A stretch of 64,000 nucleotides of DNA from a bacterium (GTDB lineage: Bacteria > Myxococcota_A > Polyangia > Nannocystales > Nannocystaceae): the NCBI GenBank assembly GCA_024742475.1, contig JANSYI010000042.1:1-64000 (forward strand), given 5' to 3'. Under the pieces are notes generated by a model. It did no database searches. It was given only the letters and a program-made list of their open reading frames with translations, and was not told the DNA's origin. Within the stretch, counting starts at the first letter, position 1. Every line of letters starts with the position of its first letter. Of this stretch, positions 51,390 to 60,800 are shown in pieces. The translations under genes and the position numbers were made by a program.

Positions 51390-52805
51390 ATGGATCCGGT
51401 ACAGGAGCCCCCCAGGTCCCTGACCAAGCGTGTCGCGGTGTTCGCGTTGATGGTCGGGCTGGGAGCCGCGGCGTTCGCGTGGCAGCAGCACACCGCGAAG
51501 CAGGGGCGACGTCGACCGGCACGCGAGGTCGGCCAAGCCGTGCGAGTGATGCCCTTGGCCCCGCTCGAGGTGACCCCCACCGCGACGGGATACGGGGAGG
51601 TGGCCGCGCAGCGAGACTGGGAAGCCACTGCCGAGGTCGGTGGAGTCGTCGACTTCCTCGCCGAGGGCCTCGAGGTCGGCCATCTCGTGCCCGAAGGCAC
51701 CGTGCTGCTTCGGATCGATCCGCAGAGTTTCGACCTCGAGCACGAGCGTTCAGAGGCGTCGGTGAAGGGCGTCAAAGCTCAGCTCGCCCAGCTCGTCGCC
51801 CAAGAGAAGAGTGCGCGTGCCAACTTGGCGCTCGAACAAAGCGCGCTCGACCTCGCGGAGGCCGAAGTCGAGAGCCTGCAGGACCTCTACGACGCAGGAA
51901 CCGCTCCGCTCATCGACCTTCAAACCGCCCAGAAGGCCGTAATTGCGGCAAAGAAGGCGGTGCAGGGCTACAAGAACACGCTGTCGGAGATCCCCTCGAG
52001 CCGTCGGATCCTGCAGGCACAGCTCGAACAGCAGCAAGTCGGGGTCGAGACGACGAAGCTCGATCGCGCCAAGACCGAGATCGTGGCGCCCTTCACGATG
52101 CGCCTGCGACAGGTCGACGTCTCCCTGGACGAGGCCGTGAGCGCGGGACAAGTCATGCTGATCGGCGATGGCGTCGACGTGGTCGAGATCGCGGCACGCA
52201 TTCCGGTTGGCTCGCTGGGAGCCCTGCTTCCCCGGCGTCCCCGCCCCGCCGGGCCTCCCCTCCCAGATCCCGACCCCGCGACCGCACCCGAGCTCGACGC
52301 TGCTCGACAGCAGCGGCGACAGACGAGCTTCAAAGAGCGCCTACAGTCGATCGAGGCGGCCGTCGTCCTCGATACCCAAGGCGTATCGGCCACGTGGCAC
52401 GGCAAACTTCGGCGCCTCGAAGGTGTCGATCCCACGACGCGAAACCTCGTCGCGGTCGTGCAGGTCGATGAGACCCGTGGCAAAGGTGGGCCGCCACTTG
52501 CCGTGGGCCTCTACGTCGAGGTCGAGCTTCGTGGGCCCGCTCGCCCGGACTGTCTCGCGGTACCCCCGCAGGCGGTTCACGGCGGTCGAGTCTACGTGGT
52601 CGGGGACGAGAACCGTCTCGAGTTTCGCGAGGTCGATCTGGACCTCGTGCAGGAAGAGTACATCTGCGTTGGCGGGGGCGTCTCCGCGGGAGAGGACATC
52701 ATCCTCAGCGACCTCTCCCCCGCGGTCGAAGGCATGCTGCTCGACCCACGCGTCGACGACCGAGCGTCGGTGGCCCTGACCGAAGCCGTGGGGCCCTCGA
52801 AGTGA
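51390..52805 (+). CDS. RND efflux periplasmic adaptor (membrane fusion protein)
   Basis: The product has 471 residues. An N-terminal signal anchor (about 14-31) is followed by the lipoyl halves (TATGYGEVAAQRDWEATAEVGGVVDFLAEGLEVG and KTEIVAPFTMRLRQVDVSLDEAVSAG) flanking a long alpha-helical hairpin (about 130-220), then beta-barrel and membrane-proximal domains. This is the HlyD/AcrA family plan. The stop overlaps the pump GTG (GTGA), so adaptor and pump are co-translated. No outer-membrane TolC homologue is encoded in the window. Confidence 0.9.
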   Translation: MDPVQEPPRSLTKRVAVFALMVGLGAAAFAWQQHTAKQGRRRPAREVGQAVRVMPLAPLEVTPTATGYGEVAAQRDWEATAEVGGVVDFLAEGLEVGHLVPEGTVLLRIDPQSFDLEHERSEASVKGVKAQLAQLVAQEKSARANLALEQSALDLAEAEVESLQDLYDAGTAPLIDLQTAQKAVIAAKKAVQGYKNTLSEIPSSRRILQAQLEQQQVGVETTKLDRAKTEIVAPFTMRLRQVDVSLDEAVSAGQVMLIGDGVDVVEIAARIPVGSLGALLPRRPRPAGPPLPDPDPATAPELDAARQQRRQTSFKERLQSIEAAVVLDTQGVSATWHGKLRRLEGVDPTTRNLVAVVQVDETRGKGGPPLAVGLYVEVELRGPARPDCLAVPPQAVHGGRVYVVGDENRLEFREVDLDLVQEEYICVGGGVSAGEDIILSDLSPAVEGMLLDPRVDDRASVALTEAVGPSK

Positions 52806-55800
52806 TCGCCTACTTCGCGCGGCATCCGACGGCCGCCAACCTTCTCATGCTCGTGTTGGTGCTGCTGGGTGTGTTGAGCCTCCCAGAGCTCCGCCGCGAG
52901 ACATATCCCGAGTTCGAAGCGTCCCGCATCCGCGTCAGTGCCCGATACTCCGGAGCCGACGCGGAGACCATCGATCGCGTGCTCGTGCAAGCCATCGAAG
53001 ACGCGGTTGGAGGGACCGAGGGCGTCGACACGTTCTCGTCGGAAGCCCGAGAGGGCTCTGCGACGGTGGTGCTCGAAGTCGCCGACAACGTCGAGTTTCA
53101 GACCGTTCTCGCCGACGTGCAGTCCGCGGTCGACGGCATCACGCAGTGGCCTGCAGACGTCGATCCTCCCACCGTCGCAGCGGCGAGCCGACGCTCCAGC
53201 GTCGCGTCGCTGGCGGTGCGCGGACCGATGCCCGAGCTCGACCTCGAACGCTACTGCGGCCGAGTTCGCCTCGGCCTTCTCCGTTACGACCAGATCACGG
53301 ACGTGACGATGGCCGGGTTCTCCACCCATCAGCTCGTCATCCGACTTCATCGCAGCGCCCTCGCGCGACACGGCCTGAGCGTTCGAGACGTCGCCACCGC
53401 CGTGGAAGCGCAGAGCGTCGACCTCCCCCTCGGTACACTCCAGCGGCGTGGCGGCGACGTTCTCGTCCGCTACGACGACCGACGGGTCGACCCTGCAGCC
53501 CTCGAGCAGCTCGTCATCTCGGGCGCCGCAGACAGCGGCGAGGTGCGCATCACGGACATTGGCGAAGTGGTCGAGACCTTTGCCACCGAGGAAGAGCAGC
53601 TCTACTTCGACGGCGAACGCGCGTGCATTCTGGACGTCACGAAGACCCCCTGGCAAGACGCCGTAGACGTCGTCGAGCAGATGGAGGACTTCATCGCATC
53701 CTGGGCTGACCGCAAGCCGGCCGGGGTGACGATGACGATCACCAACAACACGGCCGCGAACATCGAGGACCAACTCGAGCTGCTCTCGACGAACGCGCTG
53801 CAGGGCCTGCTGCTGGTGTTTCTGACGCTGTGGCTCTTCTTCCCCGTCCGCCTCTCGTTCTGGGTCGCAGTGGGCCTGCCCGTATCCGCTCTGGGAGCCT
53901 TGGCAGCGATGGGCTACGTGGGACAGACGCTCAACATGATGACCATGATGGGCATGCTTGTCGCGCTCGGTCTCGTCATGGACGACGCGATCGTGCTCGC
54001 CGAGAACGTGGCGGCGCACCTCGAGCGGGGCAAGCCTGCGATGCAAGCGGCGGTCGATGGCGTCAAGGAGGTCGCGCCGGGCGTGATCTCCTCGTTCATC
54101 ACGACCCTGTGCGTGTTCGTCCCGCTCGCCGGCATCGAGGGCCGTATCGGCCGCGTGCTGCAGGTCATTCCGGTCGTGCTCGTCGCCATCCTCGCGGTCA
54201 GCCTGCTCGAGGCCTTCCTGATCCTGCCTGGCCACCTCGGACATGCGTTGCGCGACCACCATCGTCGCAAGACCTCCCGCGTCCGGGCTGTGTTCGACGC
54301 CCGCTTCGGCTGGCTACGCGAGCGCGGAATGGGCCGACTCGTCGACGCCGCGGTTCGCTTTCGATGGGCTACGGTCGGCGCCACGATCGCCGTCTTCCTC
54401 GTTTCCGTCGGAATGGTCAGCAGCGGACGGCTGCAGTACCGCGCGTTCCCGTCCGCGGAGGGTGATGTCGCCGAGTTCACGATCGCCATGCCGCCTGGCA
54501 CGTCGCTCGAATCCACCAAGAGTGAAGTCGACCGAGTCGTCGCCGGCGCGTGGACGGTCGCAGACGAGCTCCCGCAACCGGGCGGCGCCTCACTGGTCCA
54601 GCACGTGACGGCTCGCTACAACTACAACCGCAACAACGACGAGGACGACAGCGGAGCCCACCTCGCAACCGTCACCGTCGACCTGTTGGGGGTGGAAGAT
54701 CGGGAGATCTCGATCGGAGACTTCACCGCCGCATGGCGGGAGGCATCCGGGGTTCTACCCGAGAGTGCTCTCGTTCAGTTCGGAGCCGGAGGCCGCCGCG
54801 GACCCGCAGGCAACGCGATCGAAGTGCGCATTCAAGGCGACGACCTCCAGCGGCTCGGAGACGTCTCGGCTCGAATCCAGGCGTGGTTCGCGGAGTTCCC
54901 CGGCGTTTCGGATCTCGGCGACGACCTCGACGCGGGGAGCCCCCAGGTGCGCGTACGGCTGCGCGACGGGGCCAGCGCCGCGGGAGCCTCGGCGCAGGAC
55001 CTCACGTTGCAGCTGCAAGGCAACCTCTCCGGGGTGGAGATCGAGACGTTCCATCTCGGCGACGAGGAGTATCAGCTCTTCGTCGAGCTAGAGCGCGCGG
55101 GGCGAGACAACCTCGCAGACCTCGAGGCCATGCTGGTGACGCTCCCCAGTGGAGCTTCGGTCCCGCTGGGCACCGTCGCGAGCATCGACGAGGTCGAGAG
55201 TTTCGCACGCCTTTCGCGGACCGATGGTTCTCGGACCGTCACGGTCACCGGAAGCGTCGACGAGGACGCCGCCAACGCGGCCGAGCTGATGGCTCGGTTC
55301 CTCGACGAGCTCGCTCCGGAGCTCGAGCGTGAACACGCCGGCGTCCGGCTGGAGCTCGGCGGTGCGGCTGCCAACTCGGCCGAGGCCCTCGACTCGATGG
55401 TCAAGCGCTCGATCATCGGCGTGTTCGCGATCTTCTTCCTCCTCAGCCTGCAGTTCCGCAGCTACCTCGCCCCACTTCTCGTGATGCTCGCGATCCCTTT
55501 CGCGTTCGTCGGAGTCGTGTGGGGGCACCTTGCGCTGGGCATGGCGATGTCGAGCCAGAGCATCTTCGGCTTCATCTCGATCGCTGGAGTCGTGGTCAAC
55601 GACTCGATCCTCCTCGTCGTCTTCCTCCAAGGCGCGCGTGCACGGGGTGAGTCGCCGCTTCTCGCAGCGACGACCGCGAGCCGCGCCCGGTTCCGCGCGG
55701 TGCTGCTCACCTCGGTCACCACCATTGCCGGCCTCGTCCCCATCCTGTTCGAGACGAGCCGCAACGCCCAAACCTTGGTCCCCGTGGCCGTGTCGATCGT

Positions 55801-55945
55801 CTTCGGTCTGGCCGCGTCGACGGTGCTCGTGTTGATCGTCTTGCCGGCCGCCTACGGCGTCTTGGCCGACCTCGGGCTCGCACCCGACGCACCTCCGCCG
55901 GCGCCGCCCGAGACCGAGGCTCGAGTTCGTCACGCTCGCCCTTGA
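52802..55945 (+). CDS. RND-family efflux pump (AcrB-like)
   Basis: The product has 1047 residues and full RND length with two six-helix bundles and two large periplasmic loops. TM4 carries the proton-relay Asp pair in VMDDAIVLAENV (about 390-400). In TM10, where AcrB has a conserved Lys, this protein has VVVNDSILLV, as in uncharacterised RND subgroups. TM1 is near residues 10-30, and the C-terminus is short (EARVRHARP). Expected to extrude hydrophobic compounds by proton antiport with the adjacent adaptor. The substrate is unknown. Confidence 0.92.
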   Translation: MIAYFARHPTAANLLMLVLVLLGVLSLPELRRETYPEFEASRIRVSARYSGADAETIDRVLVQAIEDAVGGTEGVDTFSSEAREGSATVVLEVADNVEFQTVLADVQSAVDGITQWPADVDPPTVAAASRRSSVASLAVRGPMPELDLERYCGRVRLGLLRYDQITDVTMAGFSTHQLVIRLHRSALARHGLSVRDVATAVEAQSVDLPLGTLQRRGGDVLVRYDDRRVDPAALEQLVISGAADSGEVRITDIGEVVETFATEEEQLYFDGERACILDVTKTPWQDAVDVVEQMEDFIASWADRKPAGVTMTITNNTAANIEDQLELLSTNALQGLLLVFLTLWLFFPVRLSFWVAVGLPVSALGALAAMGYVGQTLNMMTMMGMLVALGLVMDDAIVLAENVAAHLERGKPAMQAAVDGVKEVAPGVISSFITTLCVFVPLAGIEGRIGRVLQVIPVVLVAILAVSLLEAFLILPGHLGHALRDHHRRKTSRVRAVFDARFGWLRERGMGRLVDAAVRFRWATVGATIAVFLVSVGMVSSGRLQYRAFPSAEGDVAEFTIAMPPGTSLESTKSEVDRVVAGAWTVADELPQPGGASLVQHVTARYNYNRNNDEDDSGAHLATVTVDLLGVEDREISIGDFTAAWREASGVLPESALVQFGAGGRRGPAGNAIEVRIQGDDLQRLGDVSARIQAWFAEFPGVSDLGDDLDAGSPQVRVRLRDGASAAGASAQDLTLQLQGNLSGVEIETFHLGDEEYQLFVELERAGRDNLADLEAMLVTLPSGASVPLGTVASIDEVESFARLSRTDGSRTVTVTGSVDEDAANAAELMARFLDELAPELEREHAGVRLELGGAAANSAEALDSMVKRSIIGVFAIFFLLSLQFRSYLAPLLVMLAIPFAFVGVVWGHLALGMAMSSQSIFGFISIAGVVVNDSILLVVFLQGARARGESPLLAATTASRARFRAVLLTSVTTIAGLVPILFETSRNAQTLVPVAVSIVFGLAASTVLVLIVLPAAYGVLADLGLAPDAPPPAPPETEARVRHARP

Positions 55946-55971
55946 CCTCGACCATGGTCGAGGTGGCACGC

Positions 55972-56457
55972 ATGATGGCGATGCGCAGGCTACTGCCCCC
56001 TTCGTTGTTCCTCCTGCTCTGCCTACTCATGGTGGGCGCCGCGTTCGCGTTTCCCGGACGATCGCCATCGACTCCGCTGCTGGCGCTCGGCGCTGCGGGC
56101 CTGGCGTTCGGCTTGGCGTTGTCCGTGAGCGGAAGCCGCCTGTTCGACAAGATAGGCACCAACATCGTGACCTTCGAAGACCCGGGGACGCTGGTGGTCT
56201 CGGGTCCGTTCCGGTGGAGTCGAAACCCGATGTACCTCGGGTTTCAGATCGCCATCACCGGAGTGGCCGTGATGCTCGCCTCGCCCTGGGCCCTCCTCGG
56301 GCCTGCGGCGTTCTTCGTGGCGTGCCATCGGGTCTACATCCCCTTCGAAGAGGCTCGACTTCGGGCCCGTTTCGGAGCCGACTACGAGCGCTATCGAGGC
56401 CGCGTTCGACGCTGGATCGGACGTCGCCGAGTCGTCGAGGCAGACCACCCGCTATAA
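55972..56457 (+). CDS. Isoprenylcysteine carboxyl methyltransferase (ICMT/PEMT-like) family membrane protein
   Basis: The product has 161 residues. I choose ATG 55972 because GAGGTGG stands 5 nt ahead. An upstream TTG overlapping the pump stop (55942) or ATG 55954 would add up to ten residues. Four hydrophobic segments are visible. The family core SGPFRWSRNPMYLGF is present, as is the C-terminal FEEARLRARFGADYERYRGRVRRWI. Members methylate phospholipids or prenyl groups, or reduce steroids. Its place inside an RND operon suggests modification of an efflux substrate or of membrane lipid. Confidence 0.8.
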   Translation: MMAMRRLLPPSLFLLLCLLMVGAAFAFPGRSPSTPLLALGAAGLAFGLALSVSGSRLFDKIGTNIVTFEDPGTLVVSGPFRWSRNPMYLGFQIAITGVAVMLASPWALLGPAAFFVACHRVYIPFEEARLRARFGADYERYRGRVRRWIGRRRVVEADHPL

Positions 56458-56472
56458 TCGTCAGAAGTCATC

Positions 56473-56865
56473 GTGGACATCGGAGAGGTCACACGTCGGT
56501 CCGGTCTTCCAGTCAGCACCCTTCACCTGTGGGAGCGGCGAGGGCTGGTCGAGCCCATCTCTCGCCGAGGCATGCGTCGTCAGTACGACGCCGACATTCT
56601 CGAGCGGCTCGCGTTGATCATGGCGTGTAAGAACGCAGGCTTCTCGCTCACCGAGATCAAGGGGCTGCTCGGACCCGGTGGCGTCGCCGAAGACCGGAGT
56701 GCTCTGCGCGCCAAGCGAGACGAACTCCTCGCGGAGCGGGCCCGCATCGACCGCGCGCTCGAGGGGCTCGAGCACGCGATCTCCTGCGAACACGACAACG
56801 TGCTGACCTGCCCGCGCTTCAAAGAGGAGCTCCGCGCCATGCTGCCGCTTCGCGACCGGCGCTGA
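56473..56865 (+). CDS. MerR-family transcriptional regulator
   Basis: The product has 130 residues from GTG 56473. The winged helix reads IGEVTRRSGLPVSTLHLWERRGLVEPISRRGMRRQY and a dimerisation helix follows. Two cysteines near the C-terminus (AISCEHDNVLTCPRF, 8 residues apart) could bind metal or sense thiol reagents or redox state. It lies 15 bp after the methyltransferase and is therefore part of the efflux operon, which it probably controls. Confidence 0.88.
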   Translation: MDIGEVTRRSGLPVSTLHLWERRGLVEPISRRGMRRQYDADILERLALIMACKNAGFSLTEIKGLLGPGGVAEDRSALRAKRDELLAERARIDRALEGLEHAISCEHDNVLTCPRFKEELRAMLPLRDRR

Positions 56866-56866
56866 G

Positions 56867-57589
56867 TCAACAAGCGCCCGCGTAGTCGTCGCAGCAGTCG
56901 CCGTAGGTGGAGCAGAGGCCATCGCACCAGCATGCATCCGGCGCTTGCCCTCCGCAGCGGTCCACGCACGAGTTCCCCGGTGCCGCGGCTTCGCACACGT
57001 AGAACGTCTTGTCGTCGCAGTTGGAGCCGTAGCAGGTGATGCCGGAGATGAACTCGCGAACCCCGAGGTGAAGGGGCGGTTGCTCCTCGGACCTGGGACC
57101 GGTCCAGAAACAGTTGTCGAGCTCGATCGACTCGGCCGTCCCGCCGACGTTCATGGTGGGGCGGCCGCACTCGATCGAGATGTTGTCGCAGTGTCCGCCG
57201 TTGCAGCGGATCCCCGTCATGATGCTCGGAGCCCCACGCCAATGGCAAACCTCCGAGTACGAGAGGTCGGAGCCATACCACCCATGGCTCGCCGACTGGC
57301 CGAACCCACTGTCTTCTTCCGAGTAGAAGTCACTCCAAGAGTACGAGGCCATCGACATGCCAAAGGGCATCGGCTCGCACCGGATCCACACGTTGTCGCA
57401 GTAGCTGCCCTGGCAGTCGAAGCCATTGACGCCCTCATTCGACGGGCCGCACCAGGTGCCTGCCGTCTCGTCGCTGATCGGCCCCTGCCAGCCCGCGGCG
57501 TGTGCCACCCCGGCCGTGCCGAGCATCGCCAACGTCACCGCAACGAGGGTGGTTCGCACTGTCGTGGTCCATGTGTATGTATGCTTCAT
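56867..57589 (-). CDS. Secreted protein with three Cys repeats and a C-terminal somatomedin-B-like module
   Basis: The product has 240 residues. A signal peptide ends near AHA-AG. Three copies of a motif G-(F/I)-x-C-x-G-x-x-C-D-(N/D)-x-x-x-x-(V/R/E)-C lie at about 56-71, 128-143 and 187-202 (for example GIRCNGGHCDNISIEC), each preceded by Cys/Trp-rich sequence. The last 34 residues hold eight cysteines spaced C-x3-C-x7-C-x-C-x3-C-x5-CC-x6-C with CWCDGLC and DCCDDY, the vertebrate somatomedin-B knot pattern (as in vitronectin). Such modules mediate protein binding, and eight paired cysteines need extracytoplasmic oxidation. Function unknown. Confidence 0.78.
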   Translation of the reverse strand: MKHTYTWTTTVRTTLVAVTLAMLGTAGVAHAAGWQGPISDETAGTWCGPSNEGVNGFDCQGSYCDNVWIRCEPMPFGMSMASYSWSDFYSEEDSGFGQSASHGWYGSDLSYSEVCHWRGAPSIMTGIRCNGGHCDNISIECGRPTMNVGGTAESIELDNCFWTGPRSEEQPPLHLGVREFISGITCYGSNCDDKTFYVCEAAAPGNSCVDRCGGQAPDACWCDGLCSTYGDCCDDYAGAC

Positions 57590-57871
57590 TCCGCCTCTGG
57601 CCAGACCAGAAGCAAAGGCTGTGCCGCGCGAGATTTCGGAGCGTTGGGTGGAGACCCACGGGGTGTCACAGGGTGTGTCTGCGCGACGTGTCCCATGGGG
57701 CGCGCGGCGAGTCGGGCCATTGGCACCGCGAGGCAGCGCCCGGCGTTCTGGAACTTCCCAAGACGGCGGGTTTGCTTCGCTCGAGTCTAGGCAAGGCCGC
57801 TCGAGCTGCGTTGTTGGGATGTTCGCCGTCGCCCTCGAGCGCCTTCTGAGGGACGGTCGGGCAGTGCCCCC

Positions 57872-60800
57872 TCAGCCCCCGCGAAGCCCCAGCACCAACG
57901 CCTCCAGCGCAGGCGTCGAGGCTTGCCCAAGCCCCCGCCCCTCCAGCACCGCCGCGAGCACGGCCCGCGTCTGCGCGCTCGGATTCTCCAGCCCGCGCAG
58001 CACCTCGACGAACACGGCCTCGACCTCGCCCACGCCGGTCTCGACCCGTCGCCGCGACACAGCCTGCTGCAGGCGCGGGTCCGCAGCCGCGGGCCGCTCC
58101 TCGGTCGGCGCGGGCCCGAGCGACTCGATCGCGCCCACGACCGCTCGCGCCCGTTCGGCGTACGGCAGCGCGGACAGCTCCTGCGGCGTGATCGCCTTGC
58201 CGATGAAGTAGTCCTGCGCGCCGTACCCCACCGGGAACTCCAGCTTGCCCTCGATCGGCTCCACCGGAAGCCCGCCCGTGAACCGCACCGGCACGATCGG
58301 GAGCTGCAGCCGCACCGCGTAGTCCAAGATCGTCGAGCTCACCTTGCCGATCGACTCCGCCGCGTGCTGCGAGCGGGTCCCCTGCGGGTGCAGGAAGAAC
58401 GACGTGCTGCCGCCGCGTAGCCCCGGCTCGAGCGCGGCCAAGTGCGCCGCCATCGACTCCGGCTTCGACTGGTCGAAGTACAGAATCCACTGCGGGTCGA
58501 CCTGCGCCTCCCCGCCGAACAGCAGCCGTAGGATCCACCCGATCCAGCGCTCCTGATGCTTCGCGTTGGCCATCGTCGTCACCGCGCGATCGGTGAGCCC
58601 CGCCAGCAGGTGCGTGATGAGCAGCGACTCGATCTGCACCTGGTGGTTGCCCAGGAACAGCGCCGGCCGCGTTCGAACTTCCGCGAAGTCGTCCGGGTCT
58701 TCGATCACGACCCGACGCACGAACTGCTGCAGCAGCCCCTCCCACAGGTCGCGACCGATCCAGCCCTCGTCATGGCCAACCTGCGCCGCCCAGAACGGTC
58801 GCACCGGCGCCGGGTCGAGCACCGACGGCCCCTCCCCGTCGCTCACCACGACGTCGTCCCCTTCGCGCGTGATGCGAAGGTTGGGCGGGTTGAGCGGAAG
58901 CGCGGCCGGAAGCCGCCCGGGGTGAATCCCGTGTGCGTGCCCCACGTGCTCGAGCGCCGCGACGTCGGCCACCGCCGTGCGCCCGTAGATGCCCTGCACC
59001 GTCCCCGGCATCCAGTCACACGCGTCCAGCTCCGCTTGGCTCAGCCGCGTCTGCCCGCCCTCGTGTCGCGACAGCCGAAGACCCGGCACGAACGCGTGGT
59101 CGCGAAGAAACGCCCGGCGCTGCGCCGGCGCTGCGCTCCCCAGCGGTCCCTTGGGAAAGCACGCCTCCAGCACCCGGCCGTGCGCCCAGACTCGCTCACC
59201 CGCGCCATCGGAGACGATCAGCTGCAGGTCGAACGCGGGCAGACCCGGCGCCAGCTGTCCGCCGAAGCGCACCTCGCAGCGCACCTCCCCCGAGGTGGGC
59301 GTCGGACCATGAAACGTCAGGCTCGGCACGCGCGCGGGGTATGCCACCAGGTCGTCGCCGATCGCATCGCACCACAGCGACAACGCGTCGTGCGGGATGC
59401 CGTGCAGCGCCGCGTCGAGCAGCGCCGGGTGCAGGCGGCCGACCGGCACCGAGCCGCCGCCCGCGTCCAGCCACGTCGACGCCCCGCCGTCCGTCCGCAC
59501 ACCGCGGCGCCACAGCTGAAACGCCGGGCCGTGAAACAGCGAGCCGTCTTCGTAGGGGTCGGCCATCGCGGGCCCCTCGAGCGCCGGCCAGGGCTGCGGT
59601 GCCGGCTCGGACTCGCCGCGCACCACCCCCGTCGCCACCACCTCGCCGGCCTCGTCCAACACCCGGACCTTGCCCGTCGGCGCGTCGAGCTCCGTTCGCA
59701 GCGTGCGAGCACGACCCGCGTCGATGAACCCGTGCACCGCGACGTCGCGCACCGACGCCACCGGACCCGGAGACGCCGATACCACCAGGTCGACGATCGA
59801 CATCATCGGCAGCGCCGGTTCGTTCCACGTCGGGCAGTGGTCGGCCAGCCACTGGTCTCGTGCAGGCTCGAGCGTGAGCGTGCCCTCCTCGGTCGTGCGC
59901 GGCGGCGGCGGGTCGCCCGAGACGATGCGCATGCCCAGGCCCTCGGCCGAGTAGATCCGCAGACCATCGACCCACAGCGAGGCCCGCGCGACCACGAACG
60001 GCCCCGCGTCGTCGCGCCCGCGCTCGGTGATCTCGAGCGTGCAGTGCACCAACTCGTTCTTCGGCACCACCTGCCCGCGATACCGCCACGTCATCTCGTG
60101 GCCGAGCGCCAGCGGCTCGAACCGCGGAGACTCGACGCCCTCGTCCATGCCCGTGACCAGCATGTACGCCTGCAGCAGCTGGATCATGGCCTCGATGCCC
60201 AGCGACCCCGGCTGCACCGGGTCTTGAAAGAAGTGCGCCTTGAAGTACCAGTCGCTGCTGCGGACGTCCTTCTCGGCGCGCATCGCCCCCAGCCCGGCCT
60301 CACCGCCCTCGGGCCAGAAGCCGGTGACCCGGTTGAGCATGTCGAGCTTGCTGCCCGGCAGCGTCGCGCCATCGCGGTAGAGCGACTCGGGCCGCGCGTC
60401 GAGGTCGATGACCTCGGTGTTTGGCAACTCCAGCAGCGAGCGATCGGCCTCCCCGATCGGCAGCCCGGCCTGGTTCTCGAACGCCTCGAGCGGGAAGCAG
60501 CCGAAGACCGTCTTGAGCGTGTAGACGGTCTCGGCCCCTTGGAACATCTCCACGTCGAACGAGGTGATCACCATGCCGCCGGCCTTGGACAGCGCCGTGA
60601 GCTTCACCTCCGTGCGCAGCGTGCCTGCGTCGGCGAACACCTCGCGCAGCTGCGTGCCCGTGCCGTCGAGGTTTCGGAACAGCAGGTCCTTGTCGTACTC
60701 GAGGACCGAGCCCACGTAGCTTGCCAGCCATCCGCAGGGCTGCAGCGCCGCCTCGAGCAGCACCGCGAACGGCATCGTCGCCGCGCCGTTGTCGTTAAAG

